DNA of 64,000 nucleotides from Gemmatimonadota bacterium (GTDB taxonomy: Bacteria; Gemmatimonadota; Gemmatimonadetes; Gemmatimonadales; Gemmatimonadaceae), in contig JADKAQ010000017.1 in NCBI GenBank assembly GCA_016719105.1, positions 160,074-224,073 of the forward strand. The letters run 5' to 3'. Made by a program: the position numbers and the translations under genes. Below the pieces are notes generated by a model. That model ran no database searches and was not told the DNA's origin. It saw nothing but the letters and a program-made list of their open reading frames with translations. Within the stretch, counting starts at the first letter, position 1. Every line of letters starts with the position of its first letter. Positions 34,840 to 44,278 of the stretch are shown piece by piece.

Positions 34840-34857
34840 GGCATGCCCGCAGCGGCC

Positions 34858-35613
34858 CTACTTCTTCTTGGGCGCCGCCTTGGCCGCGGGGGCGCCCTTC
34901 GCCGGAGCCTTCGTCGCGACCTTGGCAGGCGCCTTCGCCGCGGGCACCGGAGCCTTGGCTGCCGGCTTGACTGGCGCCGGGGCCTTGGCGGATACCGGCT
35001 TGGGGGCGGGCGCCTTGGCCGCTGGCTTGGCCGGCGCCGCCGGCGGGGCGACGACCGCCTTCGCAGGCTTGGCCGCCTCGGCAACCGGCGCGGGGGCCGG
35101 CGACGGAGTCGGGGTGGGCGCCGGCTTGGGCGCGGCCTTCACCGGCTCGGGAGCGACGACCTTGGGCGGGCGCGGCACGACCGGGTGTTCGAGCGTCACC
35201 ACCGGCGGCGGCGCGGCGGCAGGGGCGACCTTCTTGGGCGGCTCGACCTTGGCCGGCTCAGGCTTGGCGACCTTGGGCATGGAAGCGTGCGCCGCCTCCA
35301 CGTCACGCATGAGCTTGTCGGCCTCGTCCTGCGTCATCTGCGCCCGGCGCACCATGTACTGCACCAGGTCACGCGCGCTCTCGATCGCAAACGGGGTGAG
35401 CCCAGCCGCAGCGCCCACCACCTCGCGCATCGTCCCGGCCATCCGGCTCCCGGCCTCCAACGAAATCTCGTGCGCCTTGGCCGCCATCTCGGCCATGGTG
35501 TCGCGCACGTCCTGCCCACGATGCCCCGGACCGCGCTTCGGCGGCGTGGGCGCCGGGGGGGCCAGCTCCTCCCCCTCGGGGATATCGTCAATAGATGCGA
35601 TATTTTCGGACAT
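34858..35613 (-). CDS. Phasin-like protein with histone-H1-like Ala/Lys/Pro tail
   Basis: 251 residues in two parts. Residues 1-110 are an amphipathic helical domain (DTMAEMAAKAHEISLEAGSR, ESARDLVQYMVRRAQMTQDE), resembling phasin or PhaF N-termini. Residues 110-251 are a low-complexity AK/PA-rich tail with repeated units of the type KAPAP and AAKAP, ending in KAAPKKK, resembling AlgP/PhaF or eukaryotic H1 tails that bind DNA non-specifically. It may tether polyester granules or compact the nucleoid. ATG at 35611-35613, with an AT-rich stretch (TATTTTC) just upstream. Confidence 0.65.
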   Translation of the reverse strand: MSENIASIDDIPEGEELAPPAPTPPKRGPGHRGQDVRDTMAEMAAKAHEISLEAGSRMAGTMREVVGAAAGLTPFAIESARDLVQYMVRRAQMTQDEADKLMRDVEAAHASMPKVAKPEPAKVEPPKKVAPAAAPPPVVTLEHPVVPRPPKVVAPEPVKAAPKPAPTPTPSPAPAPVAEAAKPAKAVVAPPAAPAKPAAKAPAPKPVSAKAPAPVKPAAKAPVPAAKAPAKVATKAPAKGAPAAKAAPKKK

Positions 35614-35849
35614 GAAGCGTATGCTCCGGCGACGTGGTCAGGACACCACGGGGTGCCCGGCTACCCTCCCAAATCCCATCGGCCGCCGGAACCGGGCGGC
35701 GAAATGAGGGGGTAATGCGGCGGTAAGTATATGATTTTTCGGAGCCTACGCAAGTCGCGGCGACCCTCACCGCCCCCCATATTCTCCCGCGAATCGCCGC
35801 GGACGTCCCATTTTCGACACGCCACCATCCGGCCACCAAACGCCGAGTA

Positions 35850-36968
35850 ATGCTACAGGGAATCCGAATACTCGACCTGAGCCGCGTCCTCGCCGGACCG
35901 CTCGCCTCCATGAACCTCGGCGACCTCGGCGCCGACGTTCTCAAGATCGAACGACCGTTCATCGGCGACGAGACCCGCGCCTGGGGCCCGCCGTTCGACG
36001 AGCGCGGCGAGGCGGCCTACTACCTCTCCATCAATCGGAACAAGCTCGGCGCGGCCCTCGACCTCGACCTCCCCGCCGACCGCGCCCTGATCGAACGGCT
36101 CGTCGCTGGCGCAGACGTCGTGCTCGACAACTACAAGCGCGGCACCCTCGAACGCAAAGGGCTCGCCCCGGAACGGTTCCTCCACGAGCACCCGGCGCTC
36201 ATCTGGTGCACCGTGACCGGCTTTGGCCCCGAGGCTGACCGCCCTGGCTACGACTACGTCGTGCAGGCCGAATCGGGGTGGATGTCGATCACCGGTCCAC
36301 AGGAGGGCGAACCGACCAAGAGCGGAATCGCGTTGGCCGACGTCACGGCGGGCAAGGACGCCACCATCGCCATTCTCGGCGCCCTTGTGGCGCGGGAGCG
36401 CGCGCCGGCGCCCCTGCCGGTGGCGCAGCGCCGCCTCTTCGTCTCGCTCCTGCACAGCGCGACCGCCGCCCTGGTCAACGTCGCGCAGAACGTCCTAGTG
36501 AGTGGGCGCGAGGCCGGGCGCTGGGGGAACGGGCATCCGAACCTCGTCCCCTACCAGCTGTTCCGGGCGGCGGACCGCTACCTGGTGCTCGCCGTCGGCA
36601 ACGACGGGCAGTGGAAGGGGTGCTGCCGCGCGCTCGGGCTCGATGTGCTCGGGGATGATCGAGCGCTCGCCACCAACACGGGGCGACTGGCCGAGCGCGA
36701 TCGGGTGGTGGCGGCGATCGCCGAGCGTCTGGTCGCGCGCCCGGCCTCCGAGTGGATCGCCGCGCTCGACGCGGCGGGGGTCCCGTGCGGCGTGGTGAAG
36801 GGGGTGCAGGAGGCGCTCGCGGCGGTCGACGCCTCTGCCGCGACCGGGGTCGCACCGGTGATTCCGGGGTGCTCGGTTCGCCGTCGCCCCCCGACGCTCG
36901 ACCAGCACGGGGCGCTGGTACGCGAACTCGGGTGGGAGGCGTTCGCGCGCGTGCCGGGCGATGCCTGA
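35850..36968 (+). CDS. Class III CoA-transferase (CaiB/BaiF family)
   Basis: 372 residues. The start MLQGIRILDLSRVLAGPLAS with NLGDLGADVLKIE is the family's hallmark; the catalytic Asp lies in IALADVTAGKDATIAILGAL at about residue 165. GNGHPNLVPYQLFRAADRYL and AERLVARPASEWIAALDAAG mark the second domain. It exchanges CoA between organic acids, substrate unknown. ATG at 35850. It is divergent from the phasin-like gene across 236 bases, which include an AT-rich TATATGATTTTT tract around 35728 that may hold promoters. Confidence 0.92.
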   Translation: MLQGIRILDLSRVLAGPLASMNLGDLGADVLKIERPFIGDETRAWGPPFDERGEAAYYLSINRNKLGAALDLDLPADRALIERLVAGADVVLDNYKRGTLERKGLAPERFLHEHPALIWCTVTGFGPEADRPGYDYVVQAESGWMSITGPQEGEPTKSGIALADVTAGKDATIAILGALVARERAPAPLPVAQRRLFVSLLHSATAALVNVAQNVLVSGREAGRWGNGHPNLVPYQLFRAADRYLVLAVGNDGQWKGCCRALGLDVLGDDRALATNTGRLAERDRVVAAIAERLVARPASEWIAALDAAGVPCGVVKGVQEALAAVDASAATGVAPVIPGCSVRRRPPTLDQHGALVRELGWEAFARVPGDA

Positions 36969-37028
36969 ATGCCGACGCGGTAGGTCGCGCGTCGTGAACC
37001 AACGCGCCGCTTCGGGGTAGCCCCGGGC

Positions 37029-38141
37029 GTGCCGACCGTCGCCTCCCTCCGCTCGCTCGTTGGCGCCATCAGCCTCGCGCTGGTCGCCGCCGCCTGCGGC
37101 GACGATACGTCGGCGCCGGTCACCGAGCCGTTCGTCACCTCGTTCGACCGGATGTGGAATACGGTCGATCGGGAGTACTCCTACTTCGAGTACAAGGGGA
37201 TCGACTGGTACGCGGTGCGTTCGGCCTATCGCCCGCGCGCTGAGCGCGCGACCAACACGCCCGACTTCATCGAGGTGGTGCGCGAGGCGCTGGGAACGTT
37301 GCGCGACGTGCACGTCTGGATCCTCACCCCCGACGGGCGCTTCATCGGGACGTACACGCCCACGCACCGCCGCAACTGGTCGATCGCGATCAAGGCGGCG
37401 CAGCTGCAGCGTCCCGGTTGGGTGAACGTGTCGCCCTCCCTGTACCACGCCAACCTGGACGGCGTCGCCTACATCGCTATTGCGACCTTTGCCAACGGGC
37501 AGTTCGACGTTGCAGCCTTCGATGCCGTCCTGGACCGGTATCGCGACGCGCGGGCCATCGTGCTCGACGTGCGGATGAACGGCGGGGGGAACGACGCGTT
37601 GGCGTACCAGGTGGCGGGGCGCTTCACCACGGCGACGCGCACCACGGGATACGTGCAGTACCGGAACGGGCTGCGGCACGACGCCTTCACCGCGCTCACG
37701 GCGCGCACCGTCGGTCCGCGTGGCGGGTGGCAGTTCACGCGTCCCGTTGTGTTGCTGACCGGGCGCGGGGCGTACTCGTCGACGGAAGGGTTCGTGTCGG
37801 CGATGCAGGTGCTGCCTAACGTGACGCTGGTGGGCGACACCACCGGTGGCGGGTCGGGGAATCCCTCGGTCTATCCGTTGCGGGACGGCTACGGGATCTC
37901 GGTGTCGCGGTGGATCGAGTACACGGCCGATCGCCAGCCCATCGAGTGGCGCGGCATTGCCCCTGACAGCACCGTTGCATTCAGCGAGGCGGCGGTCGCG
38001 GCGGGGGAGGACGAGACGCTGACCTATGCGCTCGACCTGGCGGTGCGGCTCCCGGCGGCGCGGCTCCCGGCGAGATCGGGGCAGGTGGCCAGTGGTGCGC
38101 TCGGCGCGCGGCCCGGACGAGCCGGGTCGGGGGGGCGTTAG
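37029..38141 (+). CDS. Lipoprotein S41-family peptidase
   Basis: 370 residues from GTG 37029. The leader ISLALVAAACGDD carries a lipobox with Cys at about 24. A tail-specific protease core follows: FDRMWNTVDREYSYFEYKGI at the start, ARAIVLDVRMNGGGND, and the nucleophile region LLTGRGAYSSTEGFVSAM with Ser at about residue 245, then TTGGGSGNPSVYPL. There is no clear PDZ domain. It should act in the periplasm, anchored to a membrane. The Gly/Arg/Ala tail after about residue 345 looks unstructured. Confidence 0.85.
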   Translation: MPTVASLRSLVGAISLALVAAACGDDTSAPVTEPFVTSFDRMWNTVDREYSYFEYKGIDWYAVRSAYRPRAERATNTPDFIEVVREALGTLRDVHVWILTPDGRFIGTYTPTHRRNWSIAIKAAQLQRPGWVNVSPSLYHANLDGVAYIAIATFANGQFDVAAFDAVLDRYRDARAIVLDVRMNGGGNDALAYQVAGRFTTATRTTGYVQYRNGLRHDAFTALTARTVGPRGGWQFTRPVVLLTGRGAYSSTEGFVSAMQVLPNVTLVGDTTGGGSGNPSVYPLRDGYGISVSRWIEYTADRQPIEWRGIAPDSTVAFSEAAVAAGEDETLTYALDLAVRLPAARLPARSGQVASGALGARPGRAGSGGR

Positions 38142-38323
38142 CCCTCGCTCGCGCGGCCGTTTCGGGGTGTTCCGGCAAGTATCGGCACGGGGCGCGGAGG
38201 GACTACGTCGGGCGTGTTACGCGCCTGATGGTCCGTCGTCTACCTCACGTGACTGTACTCGCGCATCCCATCGCCCCCCGAGCGGGACTATCGAGAGCCG
38301 CGGAAAGCGGTTATGCTAGCGCC

Positions 38324-38890
38324 GTGAAAACGACGGCACCTGCCTCTCCAGTAGACCAGCTCGAGGCCGACCAGGAGATCATCACCAAGGTGCTTGCGGG
38401 CGACCGCAATGCCTTTGGTGTACTGATCCAGCGTTACAGCGATCCGCTCTACCGCCATGCCCTGGGCATGACGGGAAGTCCGGACGTTGCGGAAGACATC
38501 CTCCAGATGTCCTTCATCAAAGCGTTCCAGCACCTCTCCGAGGTGCGCGGTCGATTTGATGCCTGGGTGTTCCGCATCGTCGCCAACGGGTGCAAGGACT
38601 GGCTGAAGAACATTCGCCGGACCCACCTGAGCTACGAAGAGGACGACCAGCCCACTTCGTACGCGACCCCCGAGGAAGAGCTCGATCGCACGCAGCTTCG
38701 CAATGACCTTGACGTCGCGTTGGCGCAGTTGCCGACATCGCTACGGGAAGCGTTCATCATGAAGCACGTGGAAGGACGGTCGTACGAAGAAATGGCTGAT
38801 CTACTGGGTACAACGGTCGGGGCACTGAAGATGCGCGTCCATCGCGCGCGTGAAGCGCTCCAGGCTCTCTTAGAGGAGAAATACGCCTAA
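38324..38890 (+). CDS. RpoE-like ECF sigma factor
   Basis: 188 residues from a GTG at 38324. Region 2 is visible as ITKVLAGDRNAFGVLIQRYS through GRFDAWVFRIVANGCKDWLK (core binding and -10 recognition). Region 4 is SLREAFIMKHVEGRSYEEMA with LGTTVGALKMRVHRAREAL as the -35 helix-turn-helix. Earlier in-frame codons from 38228 are possible but lack resemblance. TATGCT at 38312 could be a -10 element, which would give a very short leader. The stop TAA overlaps the anti-sigma start (TAATG). Confidence 0.9.
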   Translation: MKTTAPASPVDQLEADQEIITKVLAGDRNAFGVLIQRYSDPLYRHALGMTGSPDVAEDILQMSFIKAFQHLSEVRGRFDAWVFRIVANGCKDWLKNIRRTHLSYEEDDQPTSYATPEEELDRTQLRNDLDVALAQLPTSLREAFIMKHVEGRSYEEMADLLGTTVGALKMRVHRAREALQALLEEKYA

Positions 38891-39315
38891 TGCTCGACAG
38901 ACATAACGAGCGCGACGGCCGTGCCGAGCGTGAACGCCCCCTGCGCCCGTCCGATGAGATGGGGAACGTCCGCGGAGAGCGTGAAGTCCCGCTGTCGCCG
39001 GTTGCCACGCCAGACGTGATCAACCGTTGGCTGGATGGCGAACTGCCGGAGCCGACCGGGCTGCGTGGCGATGCCGCGCGCTCGGTGGAGTTCTGGCGCC
39101 GCCTGGGCGAAGAGACGGACAAGCGTCGCCGCATGATGACGCCGGCCCATCTGCCGGAGAAGATCATGGCTTCGTTGCCGCCGCTGGCCACCCCGCAGAC
39201 GTCGATGGTGCCGTGGTACCGCAAGGACATGAAGCTCAACCCGATGATGGCGCTGGCCGCTGGTGCCGCGCTCTTCACGCTGGGCTTGGTCGCGGCGCAG
39301 GCGTTGCTGCGCTAA
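38890..39315 (+). CDS. Probable membrane anti-sigma factor paired with the ECF sigma
   Basis: 141 residues. Soluble N-terminal part with VINRWLDGELPEPTGLRGDA and FWRRLGEETDKRRRMMTPAH, then one C-terminal membrane segment (NPMMALAAGAALFTLGLVAAQALLR). The position, overlapping the sigma gene, and the single-pass layout fit an anti-sigma. The zinc motif H-x3-C-x2-C of ZAS-type anti-sigmas is missing; there is no Cys at all. It may belong to a lineage-specific anti-sigma type. Confidence 0.7.
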   Translation: MLDRHNERDGRAERERPLRPSDEMGNVRGEREVPLSPVATPDVINRWLDGELPEPTGLRGDAARSVEFWRRLGEETDKRRRMMTPAHLPEKIMASLPPLATPQTSMVPWYRKDMKLNPMMALAAGAALFTLGLVAAQALLR

Positions 39316-39337
39316 GCGACGAGCAGGCCTGACGACG

Positions 39338-39376
39338 AGCGGGGCGGCGCCACACCGGCGCCGCCCCGCTGTGTTT
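39338..39376 (+). terminator. Intrinsic terminator of the sigma/anti-sigma operon
   Basis: A perfect 14-bp stem (AGCGGGGCGGCGCC at 39338-39351, complement at 39357-39370), loop ACACC, followed by GTGTTT. It lies 22 bases past the anti-sigma stop. Confidence 0.85.
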
Positions 39377-39415
39377 CTCGGGTGCTCGCGGCGCCCGCAC
39401 CTCCTACTTTGAGGG

Positions 39416-41200
39416 GTGCAGATCCAGCTCCCTCTCTCCGCGTCCACGGTCGAACTCGACGCCGCGATCCTTCAGGTCGCCGTTGCGACCGGGTTGGTGG
39501 CGTACGCGGGGTCGCTCTACCGCCGGTACCGCAAGTCGCACTTCGCCTGGTTCGCCATGGCGTGGGCGCTGTATCTCACGCGCCTGCTCGCCATCATGGC
39601 CTTCCTGGTCACGCAGGCGAGCGGGTGGCTCTACTGGCACCAGGTGGTCACGGGTTGGACGGCGCTCGCGCTGCTCTGGTCGGCCCTGGTCTTCTCCCGG
39701 CAGCTGCAGTTCAGATGGGTGTACCTGCTGGCCATGCTGTTCCCGCTCGGCTGGTCGTACGTGGCCATCTATGTCATGCGGGACTTCTTCTGGGCGGCGC
39801 TGCCGGCGGTTCTCTTCCTGTCGTTCGTGACCGTGTGGACCGGGGCGGTCTTCTGGCGGCACTGGCAGCGCACGCGCGTTGGTGGGGCACGATTCCTTGC
39901 CGTGGCGCTCCTGCTCTGGGCGATACACCATCTCGACTATCCGTTCCTGCGGGCGCGCGGAGCCTGGTCGCCGTGGGGGTACTACCTCGACATCATCTTC
40001 CTCCTGGCCACCGGCACCGGGCTGACCTTCCTGGTGCTCGACGAACTGCGGCAGGGGTTCGCGGCGCTGACCTCGCTGGCCGGTATCGCGACGGTCGGGG
40101 CTGAGGGGACGGATCTCGATGGGCTGCTCGGGCGGGCGATGACGCTCCCCGCCACGCGCGGGGCGGCGCTCTTCTCGCGCGTGGGGGGCGACGTGACGCT
40201 GGTGCGTGGGGTGGGGGAGTGCGCGCGATGGGAGGGAGGATCGCTCCCGTCGAGCGGAATCGACCTCGTGAACGCGGCGATTGCCGGTGCGGACGCACGG
40301 GTGCAAGGGGGGGAGTGGCCGCGCGGGAGCGGGGCGCACGCGGTGGGCTTCGCGTATGCGGCGGCCCTCCCCATCCCGCGCGCGACCGAGGGGACGGCGG
40401 CGCTCGTGCTGGTGGGCGACGTGCGCAATCCGTTCACGGCGCTCGACGACGCCTTTCTCCTCGCGTTGGGGCAGCAGATCGGTTCGGCGCTCGATTCGGC
40501 CGAGCTCACGCGCCGCCTGCGCCTGCGCACCGCCGACCTCACGCGCCTGTCGGCGCGGATGATCGATCAGCACGAGGAGGAACGGCGCCGCATCTCGCTC
40601 GAGCTGCACGACGAGACCGCACAGGTCTTTTCGGCGGTCAAGCTGCAACTCGGGCTGTTGCGCGAGCGAGTGGCTGGCGACGAGGCCAGGGGGTTGGAGC
40701 GGGCGCTCGCGCTGGTGGACGAGGGGATGCGCTCCATCCGGAACGTCACCGAGACGTTGCGCCCGACGGTGCTCGACGACCTGGGGCTCCTTCCCGCGCT
40801 GCGGTCGCTGGCCATCAGCTTCGAGGGGCAATGCGGGATCGAGGTGTCGCTCGACGCGCCCGACGAGCCGCCGCTCATGAGCCAGGACGCCGAGCTGGCG
40901 CTGTTCCGGGCGATGCAGGAGGCGTTGTCGAACGTGGCGCGCCACGCGCCGCGGGCTCAACATGTGTGGGCCATGCTGCGTGAAGAAGGAGGGGCGCTCC
41001 ACCTCGACGTGCGCGACGATGGCGATGGGGGGGCGGTGCCGTTGGACCCCGAACGATTGGAGCGCGAGGGACACATGGGGCTGGCCGGCATGCGCGAGCG
41101 CATCGGTTCGTTAGGCGGCACGGTGACGCTGGGGCGGGGGAGCGAGGGGGGCCTCCAGGTCTCCATTCGCCTCCCGCTGTCGCCGGTGGAGGGACGATGA
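39416..41200 (+). CDS. NarL-type sensor histidine kinase with 7TM-like input and GAF-like domain
   Basis: 594 residues from GTG 39416. About seven hydrophobic segments span residues 10-215 (LQVAVATGLVAYAGSL, LALLWSALVFSRQL, YYLDIIFLLATGTGLTFLVL). A GAF-like domain covers about residues 225-360. The HisKA_3 dimer helix contains the phosphorylated His in EEERRRISLELHDETAQVFS (about residue 396), and the ATPase ends with GHMGLAGMRERIGSLGGTV. It phosphorylates the response regulator encoded next, whose start overlaps its stop by four bases (ATGA). A CGTTAGGC octamer lies at 41109. Confidence 0.9.
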   Translation: MQIQLPLSASTVELDAAILQVAVATGLVAYAGSLYRRYRKSHFAWFAMAWALYLTRLLAIMAFLVTQASGWLYWHQVVTGWTALALLWSALVFSRQLQFRWVYLLAMLFPLGWSYVAIYVMRDFFWAALPAVLFLSFVTVWTGAVFWRHWQRTRVGGARFLAVALLLWAIHHLDYPFLRARGAWSPWGYYLDIIFLLATGTGLTFLVLDELRQGFAALTSLAGIATVGAEGTDLDGLLGRAMTLPATRGAALFSRVGGDVTLVRGVGECARWEGGSLPSSGIDLVNAAIAGADARVQGGEWPRGSGAHAVGFAYAAALPIPRATEGTAALVLVGDVRNPFTALDDAFLLALGQQIGSALDSAELTRRLRLRTADLTRLSARMIDQHEEERRRISLELHDETAQVFSAVKLQLGLLRERVAGDEARGLERALALVDEGMRSIRNVTETLRPTVLDDLGLLPALRSLAISFEGQCGIEVSLDAPDEPPLMSQDAELALFRAMQEALSNVARHAPRAQHVWAMLREEGGALHLDVRDDGDGGAVPLDPERLEREGHMGLAGMRERIGSLGGTVTLGRGSEGGLQVSIRLPLSPVEGR

Positions 41201-41880
41201 CCCCCATTCGCGTCCTCCTGGTGGACGACCATGGCATCGTGCGCGAGGGGTTGCGCCAGGTGCTGCTGGCGGACGGCGACTTCGACGTGGTGGGCGAAGC
41301 TGCCAATGGAGTACAGGCGCTGGACATTGCCGCGCGCGAGCGGCCCGACGTGGTCCTGCTCGACCTCACCATGCCGGGCGATTCGGGGCTGGTGGTGGCG
41401 CAGAAGCTTCGGCAGGAGGTCCCCAACTCGCGCGTACTGATACTCAGCGTGCACGATGACGCCGAGTACGTGTTGGAGAGCGTGCGGGCGGGGGCGCACG
41501 GCTACCTGCGGAAGGACACCACCCCGGCCGACCTGCGTGCGGCGATTCGTGCGGTGCACAGTGGCGATGCCTACTTCAGCCCGGCGGTGGCCAAGCGACT
41601 CACGGAGGTGTTGCGCAGCGAGTCGTCCGTTCCCGCGCCCGCGCCGGTCGTGGTGCCGGCGTCGCTCGACGCACTCACCAACCGAGAGCGCGAGGTACTG
41701 GCGGCGGTGGCGCGCGGGCTGTTGAACAAGGAGATCGCCGGTCAGCTCGGCATCAGCGTGCGCACGGTGGAGGCGCATCGCGACAGCGTGGTGCGCAAGC
41801 TGGGGATCCGGAGTGCGGCGGGGCTCACGCGCTTTGCGATGGAGCAGGGGTTGTTGAAGGGGGACGGCGGGGCCGAGTAG
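41197..41880 (+). CDS. NarL/LuxR-family response regulator
   Basis: 227 residues. Receiver domain with acidic pocket VDDHGIV, phosphoacceptor Asp in VVLLDLTMPGDSG (about residue 55), switch Ser in LILSVHDDAEY and Lys in YLRKDTTP. The DNA-binding domain LTNREREVLAAVARGLLNKE with GISVRTVEAHRDSVVRKLG is the LuxR-type helix-turn-helix. It partners with the overlapping histidine kinase gene. The regulated genes are unknown; the secreted hydrolase downstream is one candidate. Confidence 0.95.
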   Translation: MTPIRVLLVDDHGIVREGLRQVLLADGDFDVVGEAANGVQALDIAARERPDVVLLDLTMPGDSGLVVAQKLRQEVPNSRVLILSVHDDAEYVLESVRAGAHGYLRKDTTPADLRAAIRAVHSGDAYFSPAVAKRLTEVLRSESSVPAPAPVVVPASLDALTNREREVLAAVARGLLNKEIAGQLGISVRTVEAHRDSVVRKLGIRSAAGLTRFAMEQGLLKGDGGAE

Positions 41881-41958
41881 CGGCGCGTGCGGGGGCGGTG
41901 CATAACGAGTTGGGCGCGGAACCGATCAGGACGTCTCCCGAATGGAGGAGAGTGCCCC

Positions 41959-43740
41959 ATGGTGAGGTCAGCTGTCGCGTGGCGGGTGGTCGCGGTGTGG
42001 CTGGTGAGCGCGGTCGTGCGAGGCGTGGCGAGCCCGGAGATGGCGCACGCGCAGGTGTCGCCCGCGCCGACCGCGCATGCGCCGGTGCGCGCCGACTACG
42101 GCGTGATGATCCCGCTGCGCGACGGCGTGCGGCTCGCGTCGGACATCTGGCGCCCCGAGGCGCCTGGCAGGTACCCGGTGTTGCTCACGCGCACGCCGTA
42201 CATGCGCACCAACCACCAGCTCCCCACCTGGGCGCGCTACTTCGCCGAGCGTGGGTATGTGGTCGTCACGCAGGATACGCGCGGGCGCGGTGACTCGGAG
42301 GGGACGTTCGAGTTCTTTGCTGGCGATGGGCCTGACGGGTACGACGTGATCGAGTGGCTCGCGAAGCAGCCGTGGTCGAATGGGCGCGTGGGGATGTTCG
42401 GGCTGTCGTACCTGGGGACGGTGCAGTGGCTGGCGGCCAAGGAGCGTCCGCCGCACCTGGCGTGCATGGCGCCGACTGCACCTGGCGGGCGTTGGTTCGA
42501 CGAGATCCCCTACCTGGGCGGTGCCTTTGCGCAGGAGTGGGCGATCAACTGGTCGTTTGGCGTCACGGGGCGCATGCAGCAGGGGACGCAGCTCGAGGGG
42601 ACGGATTGGGCGAAGATTCACGCGCACCGTCCGCTCCTGACGGCCGACTCGGTGTTGGGGCGCGTGAACCCGACGTATCGGTCGTGGCTGGAGCATCCGA
42701 CCGCGGGGGCGTTCTGGCAGCGCATGGAGTACAGCGCGCGCGATTTCGCGTCGATCGACATCCCCACGCTGACCACGACCGGGTGGTTCGACGCTGATCA
42801 GCCCGGGAGCATGTTCTACTGGCGCGGGCTGATGGCCAACGCGAAGGACCGCGCGAAGCACTGGCTGATGATCGGTCCGTGGGACCACATGGGGACCTTC
42901 CAGGGGGCGACCGACAGCATCGGGAAGTTGCGCTTCACGCCGGAGTCGGTGATCGACAACAAGGCGCGGCATGTGGCGTTCTTCGATTGGTGCCTCAAGC
43001 AGTCGGCCGCGAGCTTCGCGGCGCCGCGGGCGCAGGTGTACGTGACCGGTGCGAATGTGTGGCGGACGTTCGACCAGTATCCGCCAGCTGCATCGTCCCC
43101 GACGCAGTTCTTCCTGACCAGCGGTGGTCGCGCCAACACGCGCAAGGGCGACGGGCGACTGGTGTCTGGGGCCGCCGCGGATTCGCCGCCCGACTCGTTC
43201 ACCTTCGATCCCAGGCGCCCCGTACCGGGATCGATGTCCGACAACGCGATCGATCGCGGCCAGGTGCAGGATCGCGCTGACGTCCTCGTGTACTCGACCG
43301 AGGTGCTCACGGAGCCGTTGGAGATCATCGGCAAGGTGATGGTCGAGTTGCAGGCGGCGACCGACGCGCGCGACACCGACTTCACCGCCATCCTCTCCGA
43401 CGTGCAGCCCGACGGAACCCCTATCCAGCTCGGCGCGCGCACCGGGATCAGGCGCGGGCGGTATCGCAACGGGTATGCGAAGGAGGAGCTGCTCACGCCG
43501 GGAAAGGTGGAGACCTTCCCCATCGAGCTGTTCGACATCGCGCACCAGTTCAAGGCGGGGCATCGGTTGCGGCTGGAGATCTCGAGCAGTGCGGCGCCGT
43601 ACTACAACCCGAACCAGAACACCGGGAACCCGGTGGCGACCGATACCGAGTGGCGGGTGGCGCGGCAGGTGATTCACCATGATCGGGCGCGTCCGTCGTC
43701 GATCACCTTGCCGGTGGTGCCGCGCGGGGCGGTGCAGTGA
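41959..43740 (+). CDS. Secreted CocE/NonD family hydrolase (X-Pro dipeptidyl-peptidase fold)
   Basis: 593 residues. Signal peptide ending near MAHAQ (about residue 31). Alpha/beta-hydrolase core with nucleophile elbow GMFGLSYLGTVQW (Ser about 150), acid in TTGWFDADQPGSMFYW and His in IGPWDHMGTF (about 312). The C-terminal jelly-roll starts near DRADVLVYSTEVLTEPLEII and includes GHRLRLEISSSAAPYYNPNQ. It cleaves esters or X-Pro peptides outside the cytoplasm. ATG at 41959 follows GGAGGAG with suitable spacing. Its frame extends slightly upstream, but that part is rejected. Confidence 0.92.
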   Translation: MVRSAVAWRVVAVWLVSAVVRGVASPEMAHAQVSPAPTAHAPVRADYGVMIPLRDGVRLASDIWRPEAPGRYPVLLTRTPYMRTNHQLPTWARYFAERGYVVVTQDTRGRGDSEGTFEFFAGDGPDGYDVIEWLAKQPWSNGRVGMFGLSYLGTVQWLAAKERPPHLACMAPTAPGGRWFDEIPYLGGAFAQEWAINWSFGVTGRMQQGTQLEGTDWAKIHAHRPLLTADSVLGRVNPTYRSWLEHPTAGAFWQRMEYSARDFASIDIPTLTTTGWFDADQPGSMFYWRGLMANAKDRAKHWLMIGPWDHMGTFQGATDSIGKLRFTPESVIDNKARHVAFFDWCLKQSAASFAAPRAQVYVTGANVWRTFDQYPPAASSPTQFFLTSGGRANTRKGDGRLVSGAAADSPPDSFTFDPRRPVPGSMSDNAIDRGQVQDRADVLVYSTEVLTEPLEIIGKVMVELQAATDARDTDFTAILSDVQPDGTPIQLGARTGIRRGRYRNGYAKEELLTPGKVETFPIELFDIAHQFKAGHRLRLEISSSAAPYYNPNQNTGNPVATDTEWRVARQVIHHDRARPSSITLPVVPRGAVQ

Positions 43741-43844
43741 GGGCGGGGTACGGGCGAGCCCGGGAGGGAGCACGCGGTGACGATGCCTCGGGAGGCGCTG
43801 TCCCGTCCTCGTGACGCCGATCGGGGCGGCGAGGACGGGGCGAC

Positions 43845-44195
43845 CTACGGGCGCAGGATCTTGGCCATCGGGCGTCCCTTCGCCAGTTCGTCGATCAGCT
43901 TGTCGAGGTACCGCACCTTCTTCATCAGCGGATCCTCGATCTCCTCGATGCGCACGCCGCAGATCACGCCGGTAATCTTGCTGGCGTTGGGATGCAGCCG
44001 AGGGGCGTCGTCGAAGAAGGCCTCGAAGTTCTTCTTCTCGATGATCTGCGCCGCCAGCTGCTCTGCGGTGTATCCCGTGAGCCAGCGGATCACTTCATCG
44101 ACCTCGGCCTTCGTGCGCCCCTTCTTTTCCGCCTTAGTGACGTAGTGGGGGTAGACGCCGGCGAACGCCATCGTGTAGATCCGGTGCTTTTCCAT
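43845..44195 (-). CDS. DUF2200 protein
   Basis: 116 residues: MEKHRIYTMAFAGVYPHYVT, KAEKKGRTKAEVDEVIRWLT, NASKITGVICGVRIEEIEDP and LMKKVRYLDKLIDELAKGRP are characteristic of DUF2200, a small conserved cytosolic family without a known role (annotation by pattern). ATG at 44193-44195. Confidence 0.88.
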   Translation of the reverse strand: MEKHRIYTMAFAGVYPHYVTKAEKKGRTKAEVDEVIRWLTGYTAEQLAAQIIEKKNFEAFFDDAPRLHPNASKITGVICGVRIEEIEDPLMKKVRYLDKLIDELAKGRPMAKILRP

Positions 44196-44278
44196 GGGCG
44201 GGAGCGCTGGCGACAAGGAGGACCGGCCGCGGCTGGGCGGTCGCGGTCGTGGGGGACAACCGACTCCGGGGTTGCGCC

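Noticed and set aside
39404..41074. Minus-strand open frame of 556 codons
   Set aside because: Antisense to the histidine kinase; composition is Arg/His/Pro-rich with no motif.
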